64,000 nucleotides of DNA from JACKHO01 sp041398745 (GTDB lineage Bacteria > Planctomycetota > Planctomycetia > Planctomycetales > Planctomycetaceae). The stretch spans positions 1 through 64,000 of the forward strand of contig JAWKUB010000010.1 in assembly GCA_041398745.1 (NCBI GenBank), written 5' to 3'. Shown piece by piece: positions 1 to 9,361 of the stretch. A program made the position numbers and the translations under genes. Numbering within the stretch: position 1 is the first letter of the stretch; the number at the start of each line of letters is the position of its first letter. The notes beneath the pieces are model-generated. The model was not told where the DNA came from and ran no database searches. It worked only from the letters and a program-made list of their open reading frames with translations.

Positions 1-72
1 GGACAGTCAGTTTGCCGTTGATATCATATGTAGTTATGACACTCGAAGAAACTCATTGGAGCAACATAAATC

Positions 73-3000
73 ATGGCGGCACTCACTCGAATGGACGTAA
101 TCAACTGGGCTGACACAAAGCAGTGTGAGGGACAGTTACCCGAGTTAGTACGCCGACTAATCGTCGCCTCCCATGACTCTTTGGAGAAGATTGTCATGCC
201 GTTCGGCGACTCGGTAGGACGGTCCGGGTTGGATGGGTTTGTGCGAGCAACTTCGGCCACGGCCTATGTTGCCACTGGGGAGTCAGTGTGGGAGATGGGA
301 AGGAACACCGGACACACTGCAAAAGCGAATGATGATTTCAAGAAGCGAACCAGTCGTACCTCAAGTGAGGATCAGCAGAATCTCTCCTACTATTGCATTA
401 CGCCGCGTCATTGGGAAAAGAAAACTGATTGGGAGAAAACGCCGGGGCCCGAAAATGAGCCAGTCAGCCACCATTGGAAAAGTGTTCACGCCTATGACGT
501 AGATGATCTCATTGGTTGGTTGGCTGACTGCCCGAGTGTTGAAGCGTGGTTCCTACGAATGATTGGAAAGGGCACAGCGGGATTACGTGACGTTTGTGGC
601 TATTGGGAGAACGTTGCGTCAGTCGATTCAGGCGCCATCGGCCCCGAGGTATTGCTCGCTGGCCGGGAACAAGTCGTTCAGAGTGTTCAATCACATTTCG
701 CCGAAAATGGCTCCTGTCCTCGTCCAATGGCAATATCCAGCCGGACCTTGTCGGAAGTCGTTCCGTTTGCCGTTGCGTCCCTCGTCAGCAGTTGCAATGA
801 AGTGGCGATCGCTCGTGCGATCGTCGTTGAATCACGTCATCGTTGGGAGCGAATCATCAGCGAGCAGTCCAATCTTGGCTTGATTGTTGCACCGCAAATA
901 CAGCCGACTCGTGAAGAGCTTCAGCAGTCTGTAAGTCGAAACCATCGCGTGGTGTATTGCTCTACGCAAGCAGATCTGAATTTGCCTCGTTTGCCGGAGT
1001 TTGAGATTCGGAATGCTTTAATTCAATTCGGAATCCGGGAGTCAGACGCCCATCAACACGCCAGACAATGTGGCGGCAGCGGACAGATTCTCCTTGATCG
1101 ACTATCAGGCCTTTCACCATCAACCAGCTGCATGGGGAGCATGCTCTCTGATCGCGTAAAGGTCGCTTGTTTACTTCTCGGCGGATGGGATGGAGAACAC
1201 GAGGCAGATCGTGAGGTATTTTCTTTGCTATGTGGATCGCGATATGAGGACGTGGAGCCATCGCTCATTTCTGATGCGAATGATCCAAACGGACTGCTGT
1301 TTCACGCTGCCGGAAAGTACCGACTTTTGTCGCCAGAACTCGCATGGCTGCAATCCGCCCGGCTTATCACCAAGACTGTTTCCGACGAGTTTGCTGATGT
1401 CGTGCGATATCTCCTCGCTGATGATGACCCAACTGCTGGTATGACCGGTGTTGAAAGGCTAACGGCACAGATGCTGGGAGGGCATCCAGAATTTTCTCGC
1501 ACATTGCGTCGAAACGTAGTTCACTCGCTCGCAATTGCTGGATCGATAGAGTCGCCACGTCTCAATCTTGATCCATCAATGAGTCCCACGTTTGTGAATT
1601 GGATTGTAAGGTCCGTACTTGAGGACGCATCATTTGCTCGCTGGGCGTCGTTTGGAAGTGAGTTGGCGATACTTGCCGAAGCCGCCCCCGATGCGGTGCT
1701 TGATGCAGTCGAACGTGATCTTGACTCAGGCGGACCACTCACAGAAGTGATGGCAAACACTGAGGTCGACATTTTCAGCTCGTCACCACAGGTTGGCGTA
1801 CTCTGGGCATTAGAGAAGATCTGTTGGTCCTCAGAATACCTAGAACGTGCAACTGTAATCTTGCTGCGGCTTGCGGCACTTAATCCGGAACTGAGTTCAG
1901 GAAACAACCCCCAAAGGTCAATTCGAGAGACGCTGCAGTTGGCTTGTCCACAAACTGGTGCTGATTGGACAATGCGACGGCAGACAATTGAGAAGCTGAT
2001 TACATCTGCACATCTGGATATTGCTTTTCCGCTCGTAGTCTCGCTGTTTCCATCCAATCAAACGATGTGGATGTGCCGCGAGTTACCTGATTGGAGAGAT
2101 TGGGCTAGTAATTACCGTCGTTTCAACACCTACGGTCAGGTCGCATTAGAGCGTCGTTGGTGTGTCAGTCTGCTGTTGAAGGTCGCCGGATTTCATACAG
2201 ATAGATGGCGCGTCCTCTTGGAACTGTGTGGTGATGTCGATGACTCCCAGTACACGGAGATTCTTGACGCCTATGAGACGGCGCTTGGCTCAGACAACTT
2301 CAACGACGCGGCGAAGCGGGAGCTTTGGGAAACCATAAATGCATTGTTAGTTCGGCTGGATTGGGCTGCGAGCCGCTGGCGACGTAGTGATGGACAGGTA
2401 GTTGATGTGGATGATGCTGATGGCATCGCTGCAGATGGTGAACCTCACTTTCCAAACGAAACGCACCGCCGAGACACGTTCGGCCCCAAACTGCAAGAAC
2501 TGTGTACTGCCTCCATTCCAGGAGACCCTGTGCTGGCAGAATGCCATGCGTTCCTAAGTGGCCTTGGCGTCAACCATTGCACTCAGCACTTTTCGAATCG
2601 ATTTGATTACAAGAAGCGGAATGAACGGATCCAAGCTGCGCGTCTGGAGGTCGTAGAAAACATCCTGTCCAAACAGGGCATAACGGGACTGCGTCGACTC
2701 GCTGCTATTACGCACGTTGACGCCAACGCGGTTGGGCGAATACTTGCGTCCTTAGATCGTGATGACCTCGACTTTGAAGAGATCGCTCAGCACTTTTCAT
2801 CCACGACAGAATCGGAACGCCTGCTTGCGAGAGGGTATGTGGCGGTGTGGTCATGGAACCGAAGAGAGGCGTTGTCAATCGATGTTTTGCCCATTAGTGA
2901 ATCATTGCCTTCTGACGAAGCAGCGGCATCCTTTCTTTGCTGTCTACCGGCTGGGGAAGAGTTGTGGAATTATGTAGACCAGCGGAATGTGACAATTCAG

Positions 3001-3327
3001 CGGCAATTCTGGAAGAACGCGAGCGTGCCATGGGACATTCCGGCTGGAAGGACTTCGTATCTGATCAACAACATGATTGCGGCTGGCTGCACCGACCATG
3101 CATTTGACCTGCTAAGCCGCCAGGACGACGCATTCATCTTTGATGATCCCGAGCCCCTTTTTCAGGCTTTGGAGTCTCTACCGAAGGATACTCGGGGCAC
3201 TGATACTGCGCGACGTCGAAACTTGAGATGGGAAATTCAAAAAACTCTTCCGCATTCTCTATCGAATTGGCATGGGCCAAAACGAAAGATTGGTTCACTT
3301 GGAGTTGCTGTATCATGGCATTTTTGA
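73..3327 (+). CDS. Large conflict-type protein with PD-(D/E)XK-like N-terminus (C-terminus lost by frameshift)
   Basis: This encodes 1,084 residues. The first ~180 form a recognisable unit: LPELVRRLI (23-31), GLDGF (D54), SVWEMG (E74) and KANDDFKKR (K84), then FxxTPRHW and YDVDDLIGWL. The D..E..K spacing resembles an Mrr/PD-(D/E)XK nuclease core in which the lysine has migrated; this is inference. The rest is helical with no clear Walker motif. I recall proteins of this build, about 1,200 residues long and of unknown function, from many bacteria; a defence role is only suggested. The annotated stop follows a one-base insertion in the A-run at 3233-3235. In the shifted frame the coding sequence continues to 3402 and, beyond the IS66 element, to 5140, so the ancestor was about 1,200 residues. 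A truncated paralogue lies at 38809. The start is ATG 73, matching the paralogue's N-terminus. Confidence 0.7.
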   Translation: MAALTRMDVINWADTKQCEGQLPELVRRLIVASHDSLEKIVMPFGDSVGRSGLDGFVRATSATAYVATGESVWEMGRNTGHTAKANDDFKKRTSRTSSEDQQNLSYYCITPRHWEKKTDWEKTPGPENEPVSHHWKSVHAYDVDDLIGWLADCPSVEAWFLRMIGKGTAGLRDVCGYWENVASVDSGAIGPEVLLAGREQVVQSVQSHFAENGSCPRPMAISSRTLSEVVPFAVASLVSSCNEVAIARAIVVESRHRWERIISEQSNLGLIVAPQIQPTREELQQSVSRNHRVVYCSTQADLNLPRLPEFEIRNALIQFGIRESDAHQHARQCGGSGQILLDRLSGLSPSTSCMGSMLSDRVKVACLLLGGWDGEHEADREVFSLLCGSRYEDVEPSLISDANDPNGLLFHAAGKYRLLSPELAWLQSARLITKTVSDEFADVVRYLLADDDPTAGMTGVERLTAQMLGGHPEFSRTLRRNVVHSLAIAGSIESPRLNLDPSMSPTFVNWIVRSVLEDASFARWASFGSELAILAEAAPDAVLDAVERDLDSGGPLTEVMANTEVDIFSSSPQVGVLWALEKICWSSEYLERATVILLRLAALNPELSSGNNPQRSIRETLQLACPQTGADWTMRRQTIEKLITSAHLDIAFPLVVSLFPSNQTMWMCRELPDWRDWASNYRRFNTYGQVALERRWCVSLLLKVAGFHTDRWRVLLELCGDVDDSQYTEILDAYETALGSDNFNDAAKRELWETINALLVRLDWAASRWRRSDGQVVDVDDADGIAADGEPHFPNETHRRDTFGPKLQELCTASIPGDPVLAECHAFLSGLGVNHCTQHFSNRFDYKKRNERIQAARLEVVENILSKQGITGLRRLAAITHVDANAVGRILASLDRDDLDFEEIAQHFSSTTESERLLARGYVAVWSWNRREALSIDVLPISESLPSDEAAASFLCCLPAGEELWNYVDQRNVTIQRQFWKNASVPWDIPAGRTSYLINNMIAAGCTDHAFDLLSRQDDAFIFDDPEPLFQALESLPKDTRGTDTARRRNLRWEIQKTLPHSLSNWHGPKRKIGSLGVAVSWHF

Positions 3328-3393
3328 TTCCGACGAATCTCTTCTGTTTCAACCAATGGCACTTCTGAGTGCCATCCGAGACTCACCAACATT

Positions 3394-3402
3394 CTTTGTG
3401 GG
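3394..3402. repeat. IS66 target-site duplication, left copy
   Basis: CTTTGTGGG directly abuts the left inverted repeat and is repeated exactly at 4867-4875. Excising the element and one copy restores an open host reading frame, which supports this as the true insertion site. Confidence 0.85.
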
Positions 3403-4866
3403 GTAACCGTTCACGGGTTGGTATTGGAAAATGGGGTTTTCTGAATTGGCGAGATCAGCGATATGTTCCGCATGTCGCTGGAGATTACCGAAGAACTGAT
3501 TGCACGTCAGCCGCCTGAGGCCCAGGCGATCATTCGGCTGTTGCTGGCACAAATCGCGGAGTTGCGGGCAGAACTCGCCGCTCTGAAGAAGACACCGGAG
3601 AACTCTTCGCTGCCCCCTTCTGCCCAGCATCCGCATGCCAAGCCGCCGCGCAACGCGTCGAAGTCCAAGCGAAAACGGGGTGGACAACAAGGACACAACA
3701 AAGTGGAGCGCGCTCGTCCCGCTGGAGCGATGCACCGAGGTCGTCACCTGTCAGCCACGATCCTGCCGTCGCTGTGGAACCGCGCTCGCGGGGCAGGATC
3801 CCACGCCACTCCGTCATCAGGTGTGGGAACTCCCCGAGATCAAGCCGCTGATCACCGAGTACCAGCGGCACCGCCTCGCCTGCACGGCCTGCGGGACATC
3901 AACTTGTGGACAACTGCCAGCGGGCGTGCCGCGCGGCCAGTCTGGTCCACGGTTGATTGCCTTTGTAGCGCTGCTCATGGCCTGCTTTCGACAGAGCAAA
4001 CGCCGCACGGCCCAGTTTGTCTCCATGGTGTTGAACATTCCTTGCTCGGCGGCACTCACGGTCAAACATCAGCAAATCGCCACACAAGCCACGCGTGCAG
4101 CGTACGATGATCTCGCCGCCGCCTGCCGCGAGAACCGGTTCTCTACGGTGACGAATCGCCGACGAAACAGGCCTCCGAAAGGGCCTGGCTGTGGACCTTC
4201 GTGGCCCGACGGTTCACGGTGTTTGCCGTGAGAACCTCGCGGGCCGCGACGATCCTCACCGACCTGTTCGACGCGGCCTACGACGGCGTCATGCACTGCG
4301 ACCGGGCGAAGATGTACTGGCAACTCGGAAGACTTCAGTGGTGTTGGGCACATCTGAAACGGGATGTCCAGGCTCTGATCGATCATCCCGATTTGCAATT
4401 GAAGCGTCTGGGACACGACCTGATGCGACCGATTCAGAAACTGTTTCGTCACTGGTCGCGGTGCCGGGACGGGACGCTCACGCATCGCGAAATGCAGCGT
4501 TTGCTCGCACCGGTTCGCCGCGAGGTGAACGCTCTGTTGCTGCGCGGTCATGGCACTGCGGCCCATGGCATGTGCCGGGAACTCTTCACGCATCGCGAGT
4601 GGCTGTGGACGTTCCTGGAAGTTGTGGGGGTGGAGCCGACGAACAACGCGGCGGAACGGGCGTTGCGCCCCGCAGTCATCTGGGCGCAAGCTGTCGTTCG
4701 GCACACAGAGCGAACAGGGCAGCCGATTCGTAGAAACACTTTTAAGCGTCATCGCCACCTGCCACCAACAACAGCGAGACGCCTTCACCTACCTGACCAC
4801 AGCACTCAAAGCACACTTCCAAGACCAACCAACCCCCTCACTCCTCACCGAGGTGTGAACGGTTAC
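3403..4866 (+). mobile_element. IS66-family insertion sequence (degenerate)
   Basis: The ends are perfect 12-bp inverted repeats, GTAACCGTTCAC (3403-3414) and its complement (4855-4866). They start with GTAA as is usual for IS66. The element is flanked by the direct repeat CTTTGTGGG at 3394-3402 and 4867-4875; IS66 normally makes 8-bp duplications, so the ninth base is probably chance. The single transposase gene is frameshifted and no accessory TnpA/TnpB genes are present. The insertion lies inside the conflict-type gene of 73-5140. Confidence 0.88.
3463..4858 (+). pseudogene. tnpC: IS66 transposase (TnpC), three frameshifts
   Basis: The product falls in three reading-frame steps. It starts with an IS66 leucine-zipper-like N-terminus (AQIAELRAELAALKKTPENSS, 3463 on). 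A zinc-finger-like part follows (RSCRRCGT, LACTACGTSTCG) with PCSAALTVKHQQ, then the DDE part (YGDES, CDRAKMYWQL, WCWAHLKRD, EPTNNAAERALRP), and last the C-terminal FVETLLSVIATCHQQ. The frame changes near 3715, 4137 and 4725. The catalytic blocks are recognisable but no full-length protein can be made without three corrections. Confidence 0.85.
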
Positions 4867-4875
4867 CTTTGTGGG
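4867..4875. repeat. IS66 target-site duplication, right copy
   Basis: An exact copy of 3394-3402, directly after the right inverted repeat. Confidence 0.85.
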
Positions 4876-5125
4876 GCTTCTTTCGTACATATGGAAGAAT
4901 GATGTTGCTGAGTCAGCGAATACTAAAGGTACACATCCCGAGTTGCTGGCTGATCGAATTGGCAACATATTATCTAAGCTCTCCGAATTGCCCGGGCAAT
5001 CAGAATTGTGCCTGATGACCGACGGGACGACGGCAGACTTGGCCACCGAAGTTGTTCACGTTGCCTCACAGCACCAGTTTCTCACCGCTGTTGGACTGCA
5101 ACTGTCGCCGATCATTGCACATGGT

Positions 5126-5145
5126 CCTTCGGTTCCGTAGGCCTG
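5126..5145. repeat. Dispersed 20-bp repeat, copy 1
   Basis: CCTTCGGTTCCGTAGGCCTG occurs here, at 33243-33262 (one mismatch) and at 59001-59020 (exact). It also marks the left edge of a longer repeat shared with 36652-36830. All copies sit at gene or island boundaries. The complement loosely resembles a tRNA anticodon arm, so an attachment-site origin is possible but unproven. Confidence 0.6.
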
Positions 5146-5302
5146 TGGTCTGAATCCAATGGGCACAGTGTCGTGAGGCACAATTGCTGTTGCAGCAATC
5201 AGTTACGAGGCGATGCGAAAAGCGACGGCTCACTCAACTTTCCAGAGTTTACTAGGATTCCCAATGGTTTCGAAGGGATTCTGTATCAGATTCTGTATCA
5301 CA
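5127..5302. repeat. ~175-bp imperfect repeat, copy A
   Basis: This segment aligns with 36652-36830. Shared blocks include GTGAGGCACAATTG, AAAAGCGACGGC, CACTCAACTTTCCAGAGTTTAC and TTCTGTATCA. No gene is seen in either copy. Both copies lie next to IS elements and just after a broken or unclear gene, so they may be ends of an unrecognised element. Confidence 0.7.
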
Positions 5303-5544
5303 AACTGCATGTGCAATCTTCAATGTGACTAGAAGTATCGCGGCCAATGAGGCGGCCCCGAAGTCAGCAGAAGGGCCGCCTCGGTGCTTGATGTCACGAA
5401 CGATTTGCAAACCGAATAGAACAGACAACTCCCGGAACAAAGTGACCAAGAGAATCCGACTATCGAAGAAACCTCGCCAAATCACCGATCATTACTCCTT
5501 GTGCCTCGCCGACCGTTCAGTCGAACTGCCGATGGAGATGAGCG
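5303..5544. other. Non-coding stretch with one inverted repeat
   Basis: I see no convincing gene here. GAGGCGGCCC (5349-5358) and GGGCCGCCTC (5373-5382) form a perfect 10-bp inverted repeat without a following T-run, so I do not call it a terminator. The IS21-type element begins at 5545. Confidence 0.5.
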
Positions 5545-5633
5545 TGTAATTGGGACCCGGGTTTGCGTTGAAAATGGCCCCACCTGGTGAAAAGAGGTTC
5601 AGGTGTTTGTTAGTCCCAATGTATCGCGTGCGA

Positions 5634-6425
5634 TCAGGAAGTTTTCTTCTTGTTCGCTGGCTGCTTTTCTTTCATCGACTCTTTGAACCGATAGCTTTCA
5701 CCATTCATTTCGAAGATGTGGCAATGGTGGGTTAATCGGTCCAACAACGCGGCGGTCATGCGCTCGCCCTGGAAGATTTGGTTCCAGTCGCTGAACGCCA
5801 GATTGCTGGTGATCAACAAGCTGCGGCGTTCATAGCGGTCGGCAAAGACCTGGAACAAGAGTTCCGCCCCGGAACGCGAGAACGACAGGTATCCCAATTC
5901 ATCGACGATGAGCAAATCGAGTTTGTCGAGGCGTTTGAGGAGTCGTTCCAACGCAAACTGCTGTTGGGCTTCTTCGAGTTGATTGACCAATGCGGCGGCG
6001 GTGAAGAATTTCGTTTTGAGACCTTCACGACAGGCCGCCAGTCCCAGAGAAATCGCCAGGTGTGTTTTCCCCGTTCCCGGCTGTCCCAGTAAACAGACAT
6101 TGGCCTGCTCTCGAATCCATTCGCAGCGTGCCAATTCCAGGACTTTCTGCTTGTTCACCGAGGGGATGGCGGAGAAGTTGTAGCTGTCCAGATCTTTCTC
6201 GACCGGAAACTGAGCATTCCGGATGCGGGAGTTCAGAGCATTGCTGGCCCGGGCCGCCACCTCCAGCTCGGTCAGTCTCAGCAAATACTGCTCGAACGTC
6301 TGGTTCGCGGCACTCGCTTCGGTGGCCAGTTTTTCGAACTCCGCTTTCATTGTCGGCAACTTGAGTTGTTTCAGGTTGCTGTGCAGCAGAGCTTGGTTCG
6401 GGTTGTTTTTCCTGGTCGTGGTCAT
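5634..6425 (-). CDS. istB: IS21 transposition helper ATPase IstB
   Basis: This is the AAA+ helper that assembles the IstA transposase on target DNA. Walker A is GQPGTGKTH, Walker B is LLIVDELGYL, and the downstream SNLAFSDWNQIF and LDRLTHHCHI blocks are typical of IstB. I chose ATG 6425 (MTTTRKNNPNQ) because AAGGA lies eight bases upstream and the reading overlaps the end of istA, as is usual in IS21. An in-frame upstream start at 6464 is possible. At about 263 residues the length is normal and the gene looks intact. Confidence 0.9.
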   Translation of the reverse strand: MTTTRKNNPNQALLHSNLKQLKLPTMKAEFEKLATEASAANQTFEQYLLRLTELEVAARASNALNSRIRNAQFPVEKDLDSYNFSAIPSVNKQKVLELARCEWIREQANVCLLGQPGTGKTHLAISLGLAACREGLKTKFFTAAALVNQLEEAQQQFALERLLKRLDKLDLLIVDELGYLSFSRSGAELLFQVFADRYERRSLLITSNLAFSDWNQIFQGERMTAALLDRLTHHCHIFEMNGESYRFKESMKEKQPANKKKTS

Positions 6426-7855
6426 CGGGACATCCTTGTGTTGATGAAGAACAAAGTTGGTCAAAATGGTTCAGGCCTGGTAAAGGGACTTGAACCGACA
6501 GCACCTCGGGCCGACTCACGTCGTCGTGATCGAGAGTCGCCCCAGATGTTTCCAAGTGATTTCTGTCGCGCTGGGCGCAGCGCTGGACGCGGCGAATGAT
6601 CCTGTCCGCATCAGCCCCGTCTGGACCACGTATTTGTTCAATGGCCTGTTGCACTCGCCTTTGAGGATGCGTGGCCAGCAGTTGCTGCACCTTCATATAT
6701 TGCCTCACGCCAGATCGAGCGCCGTGTCGGCTCTCCAACCGCTGACGCAATGCGTCAAAGACCGCTGGCAATTTCCAGTCGCGGTACACATTGGAGTGGT
6801 CCAACGCCGCTGGCCTGCATTGCAGCGTGGTGAGATAGTGCAGCGGATCGAGGACTTGATCACGCTGGTCATAGCTTCTGGGATGAACAGCCACCACGTT
6901 TTCGCCGAAGACGATTTCCACACGATCAACATACCCTTTGACTGTCACGGTTTGAAACGCACACGGACGCGGCACGCTGTAATTCACGTTGTCAAAGCGA
7001 GCGAATTGATACTTGTCGACCTTGGCCGCCTGACGAATGCAAGGATCGAACCGATGCCTGGGCAGCGTGGTGGCCTGGCATTGTTCCTGTTTGAGGCGAG
7101 TTCCAATTGTCTCCGCTTTGCCGCTGCTCTGGCGCTGTTGTTCTTTGAGACAACATGCTCTGAGGTAAGCGTTGAGTTCTTCGTAGTCTTTGACTTGGGG
7201 AACCGGCGTCGACCATTTTCGCTCCAGCGTTTTCACACGGTTTTCCACGACCGGCTTTTCATTCCCGCTCGCTGGCATGCAGAACAGAGGATCAAACACA
7301 TAATGGCTCGCCAGGGCAGCGTATCTCTGATTCAGCTTGCGATTCCGTCCCACCAGAATGGCAGCGGCCACCGTCTTGGGATTATCCCACCAGACTTCTT
7401 TGGGCACGCAACCAAAGAACTCGAAGGCTTGCGTCATGCCTTCCAAGATCGCTTCGGTCCGTTGTGTCGGCAGTGCGATGGCGAAGGGTGCGTTCGAGTA
7501 CGACCACACCAGAATCAGCACGTTGACTTTCCGGCGTCCCTTGGGAAAGTCGACGGCAATTTCACCAAAGTCCGCTTCCATTCGCTGACCGGGTTGATGG
7601 TCCAGCGGAATGAACGTCTGCTGCTGTTCTCGACGATGTTTGATGACGAATCGACGTACCGTGGAATAGCTGCCATCGTAGCCATGTTCGTCGCGTAAAC
7701 GCTCGAAAATCCGGGTCATCCCATGCCGCTGCTTCGGCGGGGCCGTCTCGTCTTCCCTGAGAATCCGCAAAATGATGTCATGAAACGGCCCCAATTTGGG
7801 AGCGGGCTGCGTCCATCGCGCGCGGTACTTCGCTGGTTCACCTGAACCCTTGAGC
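6426..7855 (-). pseudogene. istA: IS21 transposase IstA, 5'-truncated
   Basis: The DDE integrase core is clear: KQRHGMTRIFERLRDEHGYDG, EADFGEIAVDF (first D), the WDNPKT block (second D) and the NEKPVVENRVK region (E). After PLPGLNHFDQL the frame has no stop and runs on across istB to about 6025. A functional istA would normally stop at the istB start, so a small shift near the 3' end is likely. The 5' end is removed by the IS4 element at 7855: the open frame reads YWLKGSGEPAKYRARWTQP up to that junction, with no native start. Confidence 0.8.
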
Positions 7856-9134
7856 CAATACTGTTCGGCACGTTTTTTGCGCCAGGTTGTTGATGGGATA
7901 TACCTTCTGCTTCTGAGGTTTCAAACTCATGGAGGCAGGCGATGGGACGGAAGAGTCGGAAGGGGGCCGAGAATACCACGAAATTGCAGGGGCTGAAGTA
8001 TTTCCGACTGATTGACGACCTGTTGGCAGGGCTGCGTGGACAGGGAACGGAGCGTGACAAGGCGGGCAACCGACAGTTGTTCTGCGATCAGTATATCGCA
8101 CTATTGCTGCTATATTTCTTTAATCCGACGGTCACCAGTTTGCGTGGGCTGCAGAAGTTCACCACGCTCGAAAAAGTCCAGAAGCTGTGTGGCGTCAAAC
8201 CGACGTCGCTGGGATCGCTCAGTGAGGCGGCACGCGTGTTTGATCCGGCCGTGCTTGAACCAATTATTGCACAACTGGCAGCTCAGGCCCGGACATCACC
8301 CTCAGCCATGCCTCCCGCCCAACAGGCCGCACTGGCGGGACTGACGGCAGTCGATGGCAGCCTGCTCAAGGCGTTGCCCCGCATGGCCTGGGCGCTCTGG
8401 CAGGATGCCGAGCACCGAGCTGTCAAAATGCATGTGGCGTTTGGCGTGTTCGAGCAGGCACCGCTCGAAGTGGCGGTGACGCATGGCAACGGTGCAGAAC
8501 GCGAACAATTGCGGAACATGGTCCAGCCGGGTGGGTTCTATGTGGCCGATCGGGGCTATGCAAACAACGCCATGTTTCGCGAGTTTGATGCACAGAACGT
8601 GCGGTTTCTCATCCGGGTGCAGGAGAACACCACCTTCGAAGTCCAGGCAGAACAGCCGCTCTCAGACGCAGATTCTCAGGCTGGTGTCGTTCGCGATGTG
8701 CTGGTGCGGCGACTGGGCACCGAAAAGCACAACCGGCTCTTGGAAGAACCGTTGCGGATTGTCGAAATCCGCGGCACCGAACCCGATCAGGTTTGGATTC
8801 TGGCGACCAACGCCCGCGATTTGCCCGCGGAACTCATTGCGGTTGCGTACCGTTATCGCTGGCAAATCGAACTGTTTTTCCGCTGGCTGAAATGCGTACT
8901 GGGCTGCCGACACCTGCTGAGTCACTGCGAATCGGGCGTGACGCTGCAGGTGTATGCCGCCGTCATCGCGTCTCTGCTGATTAGCCTGTGGACCGGCAGC
9001 AAGCCGACCAAACGGACCTGGGAAATGCTCTGCCACTACTTCAGTGGCTGGGCCACCCTGGAAGAACTCCACCAACACCTCAATCTCCCCTCACCCCGCG
9101 ACCCACCCCGCAAATCCTGAGCCGAACAGTATTG
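7856..9134 (+). mobile_element. IS4-family element, copy 1 (intact)
   Basis: The ends are 14-bp perfect inverted repeats CAATACTGTTCGGC (7856-7869) and complement (9121-9134). One intact transposase gene lies inside. A near-identical inverted copy lies at 46023-47299. The flanks of this copy (cttgag and ggccga) do not match, so no target duplication is visible here, unlike copy 2. It therefore sits at a rearrangement or deletion junction between IS21 material and the region before the PBP2 fragment. Confidence 0.88.
7942..9120 (+). CDS. IS4-family transposase
   Basis: A 392-residue DDE transposase. The N-terminal part (MGRKSRKGAENTTKLQGLK) is basic. AVDGSLLKALPRM carries the first aspartate, FYVADRGYANNAMF the second, and the YRYRWQIELFFRWLKCVLG block the glutamate with the Y-(2)-R-(3)-E-(6)-K pattern of the IS4 family. 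The stop is just before the right inverted repeat. This copy is complete and could serve the damaged second copy in trans. Confidence 0.92.
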   Translation: MGRKSRKGAENTTKLQGLKYFRLIDDLLAGLRGQGTERDKAGNRQLFCDQYIALLLLYFFNPTVTSLRGLQKFTTLEKVQKLCGVKPTSLGSLSEAARVFDPAVLEPIIAQLAAQARTSPSAMPPAQQAALAGLTAVDGSLLKALPRMAWALWQDAEHRAVKMHVAFGVFEQAPLEVAVTHGNGAEREQLRNMVQPGGFYVADRGYANNAMFREFDAQNVRFLIRVQENTTFEVQAEQPLSDADSQAGVVRDVLVRRLGTEKHNRLLEEPLRIVEIRGTEPDQVWILATNARDLPAELIAVAYRYRWQIELFFRWLKCVLGCRHLLSHCESGVTLQVYAAVIASLLISLWTGSKPTKRTWEMLCHYFSGWATLEELHQHLNLPSPRDPPRKS

Positions 9135-9361
9135 GGCCGACAGGCCAGATGAGGGGCGAACGTTGCCCACGCTTCAATTGTACGTATTTCGTCCCCCTCA
9201 CCCCGGCCCTCTCCCCCAAAATGAATGCTGTCCGAACGATCGTCGCCCAACTCGGGGAGAGGGGGTGTTGGTTGGTGAACATCATTCAATGGATGCACCT
9301 GTCGTCCCGCCTGATCGAATCTCCGCTGGACTGATTCCCACCAAACCCACATCATGCGGGG
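9135..9361. repeat. Spacer with REP-like inverted repeat
   Basis: CCCTCTCCCC (9207-9216) pairs with GGGGAGAGGG (9254-9263) across a 37-base loop, preceded by CCCCTCACCCCGG. Such CCCTCACCC...GGGAGAGGG units are common dispersed intergenic repeats in high-GC genomes. No gene is seen. Confidence 0.55.

Larger units (their letters stand above)
3328..5140 (+). pseudogene. Detached C-terminal part of the 73-3327 gene, split by IS66
   Basis: Read in the frame one base on from the preceding gene, the DNA from about 3236 to 3402 encodes FKKLFRIL...LLYHGIFDSDE...IRDSPTFFVG without a stop. Removing the IS66 element and one copy of its flanking repeat joins this in frame to LLSYIWKNDVAESANTKG at 4876 and on to the TAG at 5138-5140. 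The original gene was therefore hit twice, by a single-base insertion and by transposition. The last codons fall inside a 20-bp sequence repeated elsewhere in the window (5126-5145), so the true ancestral terminus may also have been replaced. Confidence 0.75.
5545..7855 (-). mobile_element. IS21-family element 1, 5'-truncated by IS4
   Basis: It carries istA and istB in the usual order on the minus strand. The istB-side end begins TGTAATTGGGACCCGG at 5545, a typical IS21 TG-start terminus. The other end is missing: istA is cut at 7855, where the IS4-type element starts. The remaining istA code includes the helix before the KQRH block but no helix-turn-helix start. Confidence 0.8.

Noticed and set aside
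5349..5382. Hairpin GAGGCGGCCC/GGGCCGCCTC as terminator
   Set aside because: No T-run follows on either strand and no gene ends just before it.
6490..7698. 402-residue plus-strand frame
   Set aside because: It is antisense to the IS21 istA transposase, whose minus-strand frame has the DDE blocks.
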